Source of the DNA: Blakeslea trispora
Taxonomy: Eukaryota; Mucoromycota; Mucoromycetes; Mucorales; Choanephoraceae
Direction of reading: 5' to 3'
DNA length: 64,000 nucleotides
Assembly: GCA_025331445.1 (NCBI GenBank)
Contig: JAIWNE010000008.1
Coordinates: 72,001 to 136,000, forward strand
The position numbers were made by a program, and so were the translations under genes. The notes below the pieces were generated by a model. It was not told where the DNA came from. It saw nothing but the letters and a program-made list of their open reading frames with translations, and searched no databases. Positions 36,283 to 47,169 of the stretch are shown in pieces. The stretch's first letter is position 1, and each line of letters begins with the position of its first letter.

Positions 36283-36669
36283 CTATCTTCTTCCAGCCCT
36301 CCCCTTTACCATACTTCTTATGAAACTTTGCACACCAAAAAAGTACTTGACCAAATTATTGATGTATGCATTTTGATTCACCTCATCTATAGACTCCTTG
36401 ATCTTCTTTTTATGTGTGCGCAGAATTAAAATATCAGTATGAAACAATAAAACAGCGCCCGCAAAAAAAAAATCAAAGACTCTGGTGTTTTCCAAAAAGA
36501 GTAAACCACACAGACCAGGTTGCGCCATTTTTTGATTTCCGACCATCTGGATTACATAACTGGAAAGAAGCTTAAGACTCTGAAAGAATATGAACAATAC
36601 AATTAGTTGGAGCCAAAGAAGAAAGAAAAGAGACACAAAGGCAAGCAAGAATAGAATGTTGACAAACAA
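36283..36669 (-). pseudogene. possible transposon-type coding relic
   Basis: A 128-codon minus-strand frame with a helix-like charged end (ILILRTHKKKIKESIDEVNQ, then NAYINNLVKYFFGVQSFI) and a hydrophobic beginning caused by T-rich DNA. It has no initiation context or partner exon. It may be a remnant of a mobile-element protein, but nothing diagnostic is left. Confidence 0.2.
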
Positions 36670-36808
36670 AGAATCAGTTGTTTCTGTATTCTTTTATGAC
36701 AAAAGACAAACATCTTTTTTTTTTTGCATAAAATGAAGCACACATACACATTTTGTTATTCATCATTCTAAAGAGAAATTGCTATAAAGGAATTTCACAT
36801 TATCGTCA

Positions 36809-36831
36809 GAGAGAGAGAGAGAGAGAGAGAA
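36809..36831 (+). repeat. (GA)n microsatellite
   Basis: About eleven GA dinucleotides followed by a G-run; not in a gene. Confidence 0.9.
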
Positions 36832-37787
36832 GGGGGGAAGGATTTTGTTACAAAATATTGGTTATGATTTAAACGTAGTAGTAAATGCAGCTTTATGTTG
36901 TTGAAAACAAACACTGTCGTTTCAGATTGCCGTTACGGTATCTCATCTCAAAATAAGCATGAACGTCAAAACACATTTATTTTGAAAAAAAAAAAAGAGT
37001 CAATGGGCTAACATTTTAAACCATTGCCTTTTATCAAGGGAAAAAAAAGGGAACCCCTTCATTTGCTATGTTTCAAAGACACACAGCAAAGAAAAGGTAT
37101 GTGTGTGTGTTTGTTTTTTATAATGTTGAAACAACACGTTGTTTAAACTCTATAGTATTCACAAAGACAGTGTATTTGGCATGGATAAAGTTGTAACACT
37201 CTTTTCTTTTTTTTCAGAGGCTTTTAATTTAATCATGTCAAACAAGAAACACAAAGAAAATCTCTCCTTGCCAAGTTATTTGATTCGCTATAAGATTCTT
37301 TTGAACTTTTTCTCCTTTTTAACAAAATTGGGGCCTTTTTTCTTTTCGAATTGGTTGAGCAGTGATTCTTTTCTGAATTTAAGCAACTTGCAATACCTTT
37401 CATCACCCAAGGAATCAATTTCCCCATTTTCCTTCTTGTAAAACCAAAGGCAACAAACTGACTCATTGCCTCTTGTTTGGGAAAATAAAGTAAAGGGAGA
37501 AACCTAACAGAGTCCCCCCTCCTGCTTTCTTTTTTTTTATGACGTCTTGGTTTATGCAGCATGTAACACAAAAGCATCCATAAAGTCCGTTTTCAATTTT
37601 ATTTTTAGAACTCATGATCTTTGTGTATTTCGTTCATAAAGAAAACTTTTTCCAGATTTGAACCAAAAGGTTCTATGAATTAAAGCGGTAATTAGCTTTC
37701 TTAACCAAAGGTTTATTATTTCTTTTTTAATGAACGAAATGATTGTGTATATACAGCTTAGTCATAGATGAGACAAAACGGGGGGAT

Positions 37788-38273
37788 CTAATAGGCAGCA
37801 ATCCATTCCCAGCCATCAATGCCCGCTGCTTTCAACTCATCTTGTGTTGGCATAAGATCGCTAGAGATAACAATGAATTCTTCTAGTTCATCATCATTGT
37901 CTTCATCATCCTCATGATCTATCATCTGTGTATGCTTATGTGCTTTTAAACGCTTTCTTGCCACAATCTGAATACTTTTTTTGACAATATCATTCGTTTC
38001 CTCTAGTTTCTCCTTTTCTCGTTTTAGATTGGCTATTGTCTCTTTTAATAGTTCGATATCTTCTTCGTTGGTACCCAAGAGTTGTGTGGTTATCCTGGGT
38101 GGCGTTGCTGGTATCTTTTGAATAAACACCTCTTGTTCTTCATTGTCTTCTTCATCAATCCATGCACCAGGCAGGGTATGAAGTCTTCTTCTTTTTGTGA
38201 GTGTGCCTTCAATAGGTGGTTGAGGAAACAAGACAGAAGAAACGATAGCTAATGAAGACTCTTTATCATACAT
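37788..38273 (-). CDS. unknown 161-aa acidic coiled-coil protein
   Basis: Not recognised. Single exon. The start chosen is the ATG giving MYDKESSLAIVSSVLFPQPP; an in-frame upstream ATG would add a phenylalanine run translated from T-rich leader and is unlikely. A basic TKRRRLHTLPGAWIDEE segment (about 30) is followed by a coiled coil (IELLKETIANLKREKEKLEE, about 70-95), a basic patch (ARKRLKAHKH) and a very acidic stretch (HEDDEDNDDELEEF), ending in DELKAAGIDGWEWIAAY. The short length and charge pattern suit a small nuclear adaptor, but this is a guess. It lies 400 bp downstream of uS3 on the same strand. Confidence 0.65.
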   Translation of the reverse strand: MYDKESSLAIVSSVLFPQPPIEGTLTKRRRLHTLPGAWIDEEDNEEQEVFIQKIPATPPRITTQLLGTNEEDIELLKETIANLKREKEKLEETNDIVKKSIQIVARKRLKAHKHTQMIDHEDDEDNDDELEEFIVISSDLMPTQDELKAAGIDGWEWIAAY

Positions 38274-38672
38274 AATGAAAAATAAGAAAGAAAGAAAGAA
38301 AAAAAAAAAGAGAGAGATAAATAAATCAATAAATAATAAATCCAAGTATTCCTTTGTCTCTGGTGTTGTTTTTTTTGGGGGAGAGAAAAAGAAAGAAAAA
38401 AAAAGAGTCTTGTTTCGGCTGCTGTTTCTATAAAGATTTTGTTTCCTGCTGATAAACTACACGTTGATAGGCTGACTATCATGAACTCAACGTGATTTTA
38501 TGCAGCACAGATCAAGTCATTGCTCTTACTGTCCAATTCTATGATACTTTCGGAGCATTCAACTTTGAACAAACAAACAAAGGATATCAACAAACAAGAA
38601 CGCATCTAAAACACATACAAAAAGCAAAAAAAAAAAAAATAAAGGAGGGGGGGTTTATTTTTTCAAACACAT
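38274..38672. other. spacer between uS3 and the 161-aa orphan
   Basis: About 400 bp with A-rich homopolymers. It must contain the uS3 poly(A) site and the promoter of the orphan gene; no specific element stands out. Confidence 0.4.
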
Positions 38673-39698
38673 TTAGGCTTCAACAGGCTCAGCAGCGGCA
38701 GCAGGAGCAGGTCTGAAGTCTTGAGCAGTGGGTTCAAGGATAGGAGTTTCATCCTTGGGTTCGAGGATGGTAACGATATCAGGAAGAGTTTGCTTAGGAC
38801 CGTTACGACCAGTAGGGTCACTGTCCAACATGATCTTGACCTTGATACCCAAGACACCTTGACGCAAATCAACGTGACGAACAGCAGTGGTGATGAATTC
38901 ACGAGCAGGGTTACCAGAGTGAATCATGAAACCATCAGCGAACTTCATGGCCTTGGCACGGGCAGCACGAACCTTACCAGAGACAACAACTTCACAACCC
39001 TTAGCACCCGATTCCATAACGAAACGGACAACACCGTAACAAGCACTATAGATAATCCAATTATTTTCCAGTCCTCACATTCTATCTCTCTTGTTTACTT
39101 ACCGACGAACAGCCAAACCGTTAAGAAGCTTGAACTTGACAGATTCACATTGAGCAATGGCACAGAGACCACGGTTTTGAACACGTTCAGCGTAAAGTTC
39201 AACGGCATTTTCAGGGAACTTGAAACGCTTTTGAACAAGTGTGGTCAATTCACGGATACGACGACCCTTTTCACCAAGCACCTTTTGAGTGTGGGTGGCA
39301 CGAATGATGATTCTGGGGAATTGATATTAGTTTCCCCCCTCCTCTCTACTTCTTTCAATTCTTTCTTTCACTTACTCGGTACGGGCAGGAGTCACACGGA
39401 CTTCAACACCAGCGTAACCTTCTTCAGCAAGTTCACGAGTGAAGAATTCGTTGAGTTCAGCGTAAAAGACACCGTCAGCGACCTAGTAGAGAATGAGTCA
39501 TCGTGGTGATGGGTGAAGAAAAAGCATGTTGAAGGACTTACAAACTAATGATGCGGAATCAATTCGATGATGTTTAACAAAAATAAAAATCCATGAGATG
39601 ATTAGTATCGATTGAATCCATCCGTTTCTCTCTCTTTCTCTCTCTTTGATTCCATCCATCTATCGCACCTTTCTCTTCTTGGAAATTTGGGCAGCCAT
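38673..39698 (-). CDS. RPS3: 40S ribosomal protein S3 (uS3)
   Basis: Structural protein at the mRNA entry channel of the small ribosomal subunit. Minus-strand exons 39698-39669, 39482-39376, 39312-39103 and 39045-38673 give 239 aa, close to the 240 aa of yeast Rps3. [10 protein letters not shown] precedes [20 protein letters not shown]. The KH domain holds [20 protein letters not shown], with the GxxG loop as GEKG; the C-terminal half has [40 protein letters not shown] and [12 protein letters not shown]. An Ala/Pro-rich tail ends the protein. Codon use is biased to GGT, GCT, AAG and TTC as expected for high expression. The first intron, 186 nt, follows the tenth codon, a usual place for a large intron in ribosomal-protein genes. 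Confidence 0.97.
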
Positions 39699-40629
39699 GA
39701 TTATGAAAAGAGGGAGGATCTATCGGTTGGATGCTTTTCCTGTGTTTGTGTATTGAATTCTCCCCCGCCTTAATCTCATTTTTTTTTTTGGTTCAATGCA
39801 TTTCTCTTTCTCTTGTCTTTTTTTTTTTTTTTCACTCAATCATGATCTCTCCCCCAATTATGTTTAGAGTCCGATTGCGACCCGGAAAGGCGCCAACAAA
39901 GATCAACAATGAGTTTTCTTTTTTTGTTTGTTTTAATGGACCAATATATTTTTTTTTTTTATTGTTTATCAGTAAATCATAAGCAAATAATCGATTTCTG
40001 ATTTTTGGGAAAAAAAAAATAATAATCATCATTTTAAAAATAAAAAAAAAAGGTTCAAGTTGTTATGTTTCTGTTAAAATAAAAAAAAAAAAGATCAGAA
40101 AAAAAAAAGGGAAAAACTGATACAAGAAAAAAAAAAAAGACCAGAAAATAACAATGGCATAAACCAAAAAAAAAAAGTAAAAGAAAATGATGTAGAAAAT
40201 GAAAAAAATAACCAAGGTAGTTTCAAGAAAAGAAAAATAGCGAGGTAGGATGTCGGGTGAGGAGGGGGGGGGGGAAGTCGAATAATAAAGGGTGAAAATA
40301 AGGGAAATATACAAAAAAATAAAAAAAAAAGGGGATAATTACAAAAAAAAATAATAATAAAAAAAAAAAATAATATGATACAAAATAAGAAAGAAGAATA
40401 AAAATAATTAAATGAGAAAAAAAAAAGAAAAATGAAGATGATGTTAATGAAGTGATAAAGGGGGGAAATGAAAAAAAGGGCAAAAAAGGTCTCCAATGAA
40501 ATCTATAAAAAACAAAAAAATGTTGTAATCCAGTAAAAGTTGTTTTTTTTGTTGACTGCTTGAGTTTTTTTTTTTCTTCTTCTTTTTAAGAATTTTTGTT
40601 TTCTTTCTTTGTATCGGGTTTTTCTGAAT
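39699..40629. other. homopolymer-rich spacer uS3 promoter / PNRC 3' end
   Basis: About 930 bp. From roughly 40020 to 40560 it is almost pure A/G with long A-runs on the plus strand, with a G8+ run near 40263. The 100-200 bp nearest uS3 contain T-tracts and a GC-richer patch (CGACCCGGAAAGGCGCC, about 39877) that may mark the uS3 promoter. No gene is supported. Confidence 0.4.
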
Positions 40630-41300
40630 TTAGGATTCAATCTTCAGCATAGAACGAAGACCACGTTGGATTTCAGAAAGAGCCAAGTTGGTTTGTTCAA
40701 GTTCAGCAGCAGTAACAACTTTTTGAGGAGCATTGATCAAGTTCATAAGATCCATGGATTGTTGTTGAAAAGGATGATAAAGGGTTGCTTGGTAGTTGAT
40801 AGGAGAGCCACGAGCATTAAAGGCAGGGATGGGAAGTGCACTGGGAGCAGGAGCATTGTTGAATGTAGGACCAGCATAGACTTGGTCAACCAAACTAAAT
40901 AAATGAATCTTGTTATTAAGATATATAAGGGGGGGGGGTGATAAGGAGACAAAAGTTACCTCTTGTATTCAAAAGAATGACGCTTGTTGTTGTTTCTTCT
41001 GTTGGGCTTAGGAGACATATCATCCTCTGAAGAGGAGGAAGAAGCAGAAGAGGTATCATCCTCACTGGTATGACCAGAAGAAGCCTTCTTGTTTTGGCGA
41101 CGCTTCTTGGGATTGTTCTGCTTGGGGTTGGTTGCCTGCAACTTGGGTTGATTCTTCTTGGGTTGCTGTTGCTTCTTATTGTTGATGGGCTTCAATGACG
41201 TAACATGAGGGTTGGGGTTAACATTGTTTGAATGATGATGATGCTTGTTGATGTTGTTGTTGTTGTTGAAAGTTTTTACAGATACAGTGTGAGTAGACAT
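40630..41300 (-). CDS. PNRC-motif protein, probable mRNA-decapping activator
   Basis: Minus-strand exons 41300-40960 and 40894-40630 give 201 aa. The N-terminal 115 residues are disordered: poly-Asn/His, a Lys/Gln/Pro-rich basic region, and an acidic serine block (SEDDTSSASSSSSEDD). The second exon starts with VYAGPTFNNAPAPSALPIP, which closely matches the proline-rich motif of PNRC1/PNRC2 proteins (YAGxxFxxSPxPSxLPxP). In animals this motif binds the Dcp1 EVH1 domain and activates Dcp2; yeast Edc1/Edc2 use a related short motif. A helical C-terminus follows (AAELEQTNLALSEIQRGLRS). A cytoplasmic decapping co-activator is therefore the best guess; the motif is seen, the function is inferred. 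Confidence 0.8.
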
Positions 41301-43466
41301 GATGGAAGAAAATTTTTTGAATTTTTTTTTATAATAGTGGATGGGGTTGGTTTTTTTTAGGTTTTTTTTTTTTTAAAAAGTTGTTTTTTTTTATGTTTTT
41401 TTTTTGAAGTTTTCTTTATAGTATATAAAGGGAAAAAAAAAGGGAAAAGGGTTTCGTGATAAAAGGGAAAAAGGGGGGAAAAAAGGAAAAGATGTTGATT
41501 TTTTTATATTTTATTTTATGTTGTTTATGATGAAAAAGAAAAAGAAGAAAAAAAAAACATAAAGAATTAAAGAAATTGGGCTAATTTATAGTACCAAAAA
41601 AGAAGGTGGACATAATTACAAACATTTGCTTTATTTTGATTGGTGTTTAAATTAGAAACATGAGTTTTTTTTTTTTAAGATTCCGCATGATCTCTCTCTC
41701 TCTCTCTTTTTTTTTTTCTCTCTCACCTATTTTTTTTTTTTTCTGGGAATAATTAATATCTCAACTCAGACACAATCTGACCCAACCTATTCATGGGAGG
41801 GGAGACCTAAAAAGGGTTCTAGGAAATACATCTAGACACACACACACACACACAAAAATAGTCACTTTGATAAGAAAAACTATCTATTGTTTCTATTGGT
41901 TCTAGAGCAAGAATTATCATATCACTACTTTCCCTCTTTTTTTTATAATGTGCAATATACACATTCAATCGTTTGTACGTAAAGAAAGATAACAGGTTTT
42001 TTTTTTTAAAAAGGCGGGGAATACAAAAAAGAAAGAGAGAATATAGCCTTGTGACACTACTTGAATTGTAAATAATTCAAGAACAGATAAAGAAAGAAAA
42101 GTTACGCAGACAGGGTAAAGAAAAACGAGTGCGATTCATTGTTCAGGGCTATTTTTAATAAATTTGAAATATTGATTGAATGCATCAAGGACAAACTCAA
42201 TTTTGATTGGTAAATGATCAGCAAATACTAACAAATAAATTCAATCAAATTCTCCTTTCTTTTTTAAATCGATCACAAGGTTTATAAGATCCATCTAAAA
42301 GTGTAATCTTTTTTTTTTTTTTTAAAAAAGTCTACATTCTATCCTCTTTCTTTTTTTAATGGCCAGAAACACGAAGCAGGTTACAGCCACTTTGAGTTTG
42401 GGGGGGAAATAGGTTTATCCATACAACAACATCTACAAATAGCAATTAAGCACTTTGCCTATATAGAAAGAAAGTTGAGGATCTAGTCGGAAAGAAAGAT
42501 GGAATGATACACTTTTTCTTTTTTTGTATAACAAGATAAAGAAGGAGAGAAAAGGAGGTCAAGGTGTAACAAAGGCAATTGAGCTCTAGAGCCAACTTTT
42601 TAAATTGCATAATGACCTAATCTCTCTCTTTTTTTTTTTATTTATTTATTTATTGTTTCACCTTTTTTTTTCCATGTCAAAACTCGCCCCTATTTCCAGA
42701 TATAGATGGCACACTGAAAACAATAAAAACATACCCTGACACAGTGAGCAAGAGTTCAAAGTAAAGAGGAAGGTAAGCAGTAGAATAGCTTGCCTACTCC
42801 AGTCAGATACTGTCAAGCAAATAGACAATACTGGCTATAATGGTTCCCTTCCACTCAAAAAAAAAGAGAGAGAGCTTTGATTTTCTTTTTTTGGCGGTTA
42901 AAATTAAATCCTATGTACAATGTTGGTAAATTCTGTTGAGTGGCAACACTCTGTGATGATGTGGCTCTGATAGAGTTCTTTCTCCTATATGCTTATCTGA
43001 TACAAATCATTCATTTGTGATAGCAATAGAAAAAGAGCCTGCTTATGGCATGCTTAATAAGAAGTGAATAAACACATGACAAAATACTCTATCTAAAACA
43101 ATGTTTACTAGTAACAGCCCATCCTACACATGCAATAACTAGAGTAGAATCAGCCAACACAAACCTTTTTCTTTCAGCTGAGTTCTGATAGTTCATTTGC
43201 CGATCAAGAGCAGTAAGACTGACCAATCAGAAGAGAGAGAGGTTGTTATGGTTGCTTTTTATGAAATGAGAGTACCTTATTTAAATAAAGATGTTGGATG
43301 AAATCAATAACTAACAGCGCAATGACACTTTGAGTGCCTTGATAATAACAGCACCTTTTTGCGAATTAGAAACAAAACTCTTTCTTTCTACTGATAAATG
43401 ACAGCAAGTTACATGTGAAATCAAATGCATCATTCTCTCTCTTTCTTTTTTTTTATACCAGAATTT

Positions 43467-43497
<31 letters not shown>

Positions 43498-43505
43498 CAA
43501 GAGAA
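41301..43505. other. spacer with CA microsatellite and long T-runs
   Basis: About 2.2 kb dominated by T/A homopolymers. A TATATA-type element at about 41420 (minus strand) may serve the PNRC gene. A CA microsatellite lies at 41835-41854. No gene, RNA or relic is recognisable. Confidence 0.45.
41835..41854 (+). repeat. (CA)n microsatellite
   Basis: Ten CA dinucleotides in non-coding sequence. Confidence 0.9.
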
Positions 43506-44536
43506 ATGTGTATTTTGTTTTGGACAGTAGACAATCATCCTAAATATCGATTGTAAGCGCTTTTTTTTTTTTTTATAAAAAAGAAGAAGATTGGCCTATT
43601 GTTTGTTCTTTTGTTTAAACATACCAAAATAAAAAAAAAAAAAGTATATTTGCAAGTAACCGAGATGAATTTATAAAGCGACCTACAGCCAGAGCTCATT
43701 TCTGGGAACCACCTCATCAAGACATTTTAGCTGGTACTGATCTCGAAGTGCATCAGGCAGATCCCTCTCTAAAGAACGGAACTTGGCTTGGCATCACCCG
43801 ATCAGGTCGCTTCTCGGCCCTGACGAATTTTCGAGAACAAAAATATGCTGGTTCTCTTTCAAGAGGTTTGCTCGTACGCGATTTCCTTCAAGCAAAAGAT
43901 ACAGTGGACGATACCATACAGGCTCTGGAAAAACAGGCTCAAGATTACAATGGATTTAATCTGGTCTGCTTTGACTTTAGTCAGCAACCGGTTACCATGG
44001 CTTATCTGACCAACCGAAAAAATCAACCTAAACTGGATTTACAACCCAAAGAGATTTATGGTAAAAGAAGGGGGGTCTTGCTCAAGATATCAGTCGATTC
44101 ATCATTTAATAGGTCTTTCTAATTCTATCTTGACTGAACCATGGCCCAAGGTCAATCAGGGTAAAATCGCCTTTGAGGCCCTTATTCATCGCCTGGATGG
44201 AAAAGATGAGAATGCTTTTGTTCAAGCTTTGTTTGAGCTATTAAGGTAAATGATGCATCTTGTTGCATGTTGGTCTATCATAACATCTCCTCTAGTACAA
44301 CAGAACCCATCACCAAGACAGACAATGCTCAGGAACTCTTGAATGACCTTCAGACGCGTATCTATATTCCTCACTTTGATTGGCCCAAAGATGTGGGTCT
44401 AAAGCAACCTACCTATGGTACTCGTTCAAGCAATATTGTGTTGATTGATTATGATAATCATGTGACTTTTGTAGAGCGTTTGTGGTCTAATCCACATCAA
44501 TTTGATGATCAACACTATGAATTTGATTTACAATAA
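43506..44536 (+). CDS. TANGO2-family protein (NRDE domain)
   Basis: Exons 43506-43552, 43645-44060, 44113-44245 and 44296-44536 give 278 aa, the typical length of TANGO2. The start MCILFWTVDNHPKYRF leads into IFASNRDEFIKRPTARAHFW, the NRDE motif that names the fold, then LAGTDLEVHQADPSLKNGTW and LGITRSGRFSALTNFR. The end has YGTRSSNIVLIDYDNHVTFV, another conserved block. Animal TANGO2 and worm HRG-9 act in haem export from haem-rich stores, and loss in people disturbs Golgi/mitochondrial metabolism; the fungal role is not established. The NRDE asparagine-arginine-aspartate-glutamate set is intact. The first intron contains a 14-nt T-run. The next gene, Arb1, starts 65 bp downstream on the same strand. 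Confidence 0.92.
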
Positions 44537-44601
44537 TAAAAAAGAAAAAAAAAATTAAATAAAATCAATTTAACGTGTTTCTTTTTCGTATTTTTTCTTT
44601 T

Positions 44602-45997
44602 ATGCAACAAGAAGAAAGAGAGCAGCTAATGTGAGTCAGGACACTCCTTTTAAGTATTTCTTTAGGTCTAATGAAGCTAAACTAGTGAAGATCTCTTGAA
44701 TCGCCATGATGATATTGCTGGAGTTCAGGTATATCACGATCAAGATGGTGAACAGCTAGAAGAAGAGATCATCACCATGCCAAGTGAACTGGCCACTCCC
44801 ATCAGTCTTGCCAAGGCAGACAATGACAAAAAGAAGAAGAAGAAGAAAAAGAAGAAGTCCAAGAGTGCCAATCTACCTGAAGCAGGTGCAGATCTGGCTG
44901 ATGACTATGTTGAAAAACATGCTGAAGATGTCATTGACGATCCATTCAATCCGTAAAGTATATAAAACACACTTTTTTTTTTGTTATGACAAACAACTCA
45001 TATTCTGTTTTAAAAAAGTGAACATCCCTTGGCTCAGAGAGTGGAATATGCTATCTGGAAATATCGAAAGAATCACAAGTTTTCCGATGAAAAGCGTGCT
45101 ATCTTTGACAACTATCTTCGTTTCGGTGGAATCAAGACAGGCCCCAACATGTTCTTGGGTCGTGCTACCAGTGCCGATACACCCAACGATCCCGATGCCG
45201 ATGTTGATTTTGAGGCAGCCAAGACAGCCATTGACACGGTTCCTGATCATGAAGAAGAGGAAGGGCTCGAGGTGAACTTTACCGAGGTAGCTCAGGTCTA
45301 TTTCGGCAACACATTCATCCGTCACAGTCGATTCACTACCATGAGAGACTTTATCGATGCCCCTGTTCTGATAGATGCCTTTTTGAGATACCTTCAGATT
45401 CGAAATGTCGTGCCCGAGTATGCGGATGATGTTGCTGGTGCCCGTGCCATCTGTGCTCAAGCCAAGATTCAGTTACCCAAATGTAAACAGATCATTATGC
45501 AGATGCCCGGTACTTATAACAAGGCCTGTGATGATTACTTTGGTCAAACGATAGGTGACATGGATACCTCTTGGATGACCGAGACTACCTTGACCATTCA
45601 AAAGCAGTACATGTCCTTCTTGGTTGATACAGTCGGTACCACTTCGGATGATACAAAGCAACGGGTACAAAAGAGAATCAAGGATCCCGAGCAAGTCAGT
45701 CGAGTGGATCGACTTGAATGGGTCTTTGTGAAAGTGGCAGAGGTGGCTCCCTTTTCCAAGGAAGCAGATCCTGAAGAATTGATTCAGATTGTGTTTGAGA
45801 ACCATCAAGAGACACAAGAGACCTACAAGACTTATATAGAAAAGTCAATTGCAGAGCATATGATGGTTGGCATGGTAACCTATCTTACACTCTGTAAATT
45901 GAGTAATGGTGAATGGTATATTGAACAGGCACGTCGTTGGATGCCTACGTTTTATATGGAAGATGATTGCATGACTGAAGAAGATTATGATTATTAA
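44602..45997 (+). CDS. Argonaute siRNA chaperone complex subunit Arb1
   Basis: Exons 44602-44630, 44686-44952 and 45019-45997 give 424 aa. In fission yeast Arb1 with Arb2 holds Ago1 loaded with duplex siRNA and inhibits its slicer activity, feeding RNAi-directed heterochromatin. A run of ten lysines (about residue 60) is followed by the family domain: PFNPEHPLAQRVEYAIWKYR, RAIFDNYLRFGGIKTGPNMF, FGNTFIRHSRFTTMRDFIDA and ARAICAQAKIQLPKCKQIIM. The end (GEWYIEQARRWMPTFYMEDD) is acidic. The N-terminal 10 codons come from a small first exon with ATG at 44602; this start is inferred because the second exon has no ATG in a suitable place. Being near HP1 in the window (25 kb away) does not imply co-regulation. 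Confidence 0.9.
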
Positions 45998-46123
45998 AAA
46001 AAAAAAAAAAAGATAACATTTAGCCAATGGAATGTACAGATTCCAAGGAGTTTTAAATCATCTTTCGCAGCCCTTTTTTTTTTTTCCTATTCTTTTTCTC
46101 TTTTTTTTTCTTTATTTATTTTC

Positions 46124-46411
46124 ATGATCATGTTAAGACAGACTGTACGTCGTTATACTTCCTTAAATCGACCAGGACCTATGCCATTAGGCAATAAGAA
46201 ACAACAGCAAGAAATGTTGGATTTAATACGAAAGAAGCAAGCCAAAGATGCCACAAGTTCAGCCAACGAAATACATGATGATGCCATCAAGAAGCCTGCA
46301 CCCGAATTCACAGGCGATGTCAATCCAAAGACAGGTGAAGTCAATGGTCCCAAAAATGAACCTCTTAAACACAATGATTGGAGTTATGGTGGTCGAGTAA
46401 CTGATTTTTAA
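46124..46411 (+). CDS. SDH8: succinate dehydrogenase assembly factor 4
   Basis: Mitochondrial chaperone (SDHAF4/Sdh8) that binds the flavinylated Sdh1 subunit before it joins Sdh2. One exon, 95 aa. The N-terminus MIMLRQTVRRYTSLNR is a short Arg-rich presequence; a second ATG two codons on is an equal candidate start. The diagnostic C-terminal block is complete: EFTGDVNPKTGEVNGPKNEP then LKHNDWSYGGRVTDF at the very end, as in all members. The stop is 27 bp from the stop of the convergent CNEP1R1 gene, so their 3' UTRs must overlap. Confidence 0.93.
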   Translation: MIMLRQTVRRYTSLNRPGPMPLGNKKQQQEMLDLIRKKQAKDATSSANEIHDDAIKKPAPEFTGDVNPKTGEVNGPKNEPLKHNDWSYGGRVTDF

Positions 46412-46438
46412 TTTAAAAAAAAAATAAATAAAAAACAT

Positions 46439-47096
46439 TCAAGGCTTTGATTTAGCTTGTCTTGCTTTCTTTCTTGAGTGATATTGAGAACGATAGGCTT
46501 CAAATCCTTCTTGAAAGTGTCGAGGTATGCTAGAGAGGAAACTAAGGCCGCCACGGTGTTGCTTATTGAATTCGAGATTGAATGATTCGAGTGCATGATT
46601 GCAATGAGGTACAAATCTAATTCCTCCCGTCTCTCTCTTTTATTATTGTTATTGGCTAGCATCAGATTCAACACTTACTTTTGTGCATACACAATCTTTT
46701 CAGAGTACATGCCTGAACGATAAAAGAACACTAAACCACCTGCTACACTCAATAAAGCAATCGTATTTAACAGATGAAACATAAACACCTGCCAATAAAG
46801 AAATGGTTATTTTATCCTTTTTCTTATAAGAGAGGGGGGAACTTACTTTGCTTGGGTCAATAAAGACAGCATAAAAGAACCAGGTAAGAAAGATAAAGAG
46901 AGCCACTAACAATACTTTAAAAAGTGATGCTTAGCCATCAAAACGTTCTGTTTCATTATTACTTACACTCATATTTTCTCTTTCGTTTTAACAATCGAGT
47001 CATATTGCCTCGAAGACGTTCTTCAAAAATGACTAAATCTCGATAAGTTGCTGTATTGTTGACATTCAGTCTTTGTCGCATAGTCTCATGGCTCAT
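46439..47096 (-). CDS. nuclear envelope phosphatase regulatory subunit (CNEP1R1/Spo7 type)
   Basis: Partner of the Nem1/CNEP1 phosphatase that activates lipin at the nuclear envelope-ER and so controls phospholipid against triacylglycerol synthesis. Minus-strand exons 47096-46967, 46914-46847, 46788-46679 and 46616-46439 give 161 aa. Residues about 20-43 carry the typical RDLVIFEERLRGNMTRLLKR motif, then a first membrane helix (LLVALFIFLTWFFYAVFID), a second one (LLNTIALLSVAGGLVFFY), YRSGMYSEKIVYAQKFVPH, CNHALESFNLEF and the C-terminal FLSSIPRHFQEGFEAYRSQY. This order and the RSGMYSEK block match animal TMEM188 closely. Yeast Spo7 is longer, so the protein resembles the metazoan form. Confidence 0.92.
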
Positions 47097-47169
47097 TCCC
47101 CTTCAAGTGTGTGTGTTTGTGTGTGAAAAATAAAGAAGAAGAAAAAAAAAAAAAAAGAGAGGGAAAATT

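Larger units (their letters stand above)
31503..37787. other. 6.3-kb gene-poor region with relics
   Basis: No intact gene. It contains a perfect 9-bp inverted repeat with 5-nt loop at 32655-32677, one copy of a dispersed repeat (33941-34081), decayed coding (35040-36003 and 36283-36669), a GA microsatellite (36809-36831) and several G or A homopolymers. The remainder is A/T-rich spacer. Relics and repeats suggest an old transposon-rich interval. Confidence 0.5.

Noticed and set aside
38274..38345. Upstream in-frame start for the 161-aa orphan
   Set aside because: It would add a run of Phe/Ser/Leu from the T-rich leader; the ATG at 38273 gives a sensible protein.
38721..39509. 262-codon plus-strand frame over uS3
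   Set aside because: It runs across the introns and exons of uS3 on the other strand; composition is explained by the biased codons of the ribosomal gene.
40080..40500. Phe/Leu-rich minus-strand frames that look like membrane proteins
   Set aside because: They come from long A-runs read backwards; no start context, splice logic or conserved residue.
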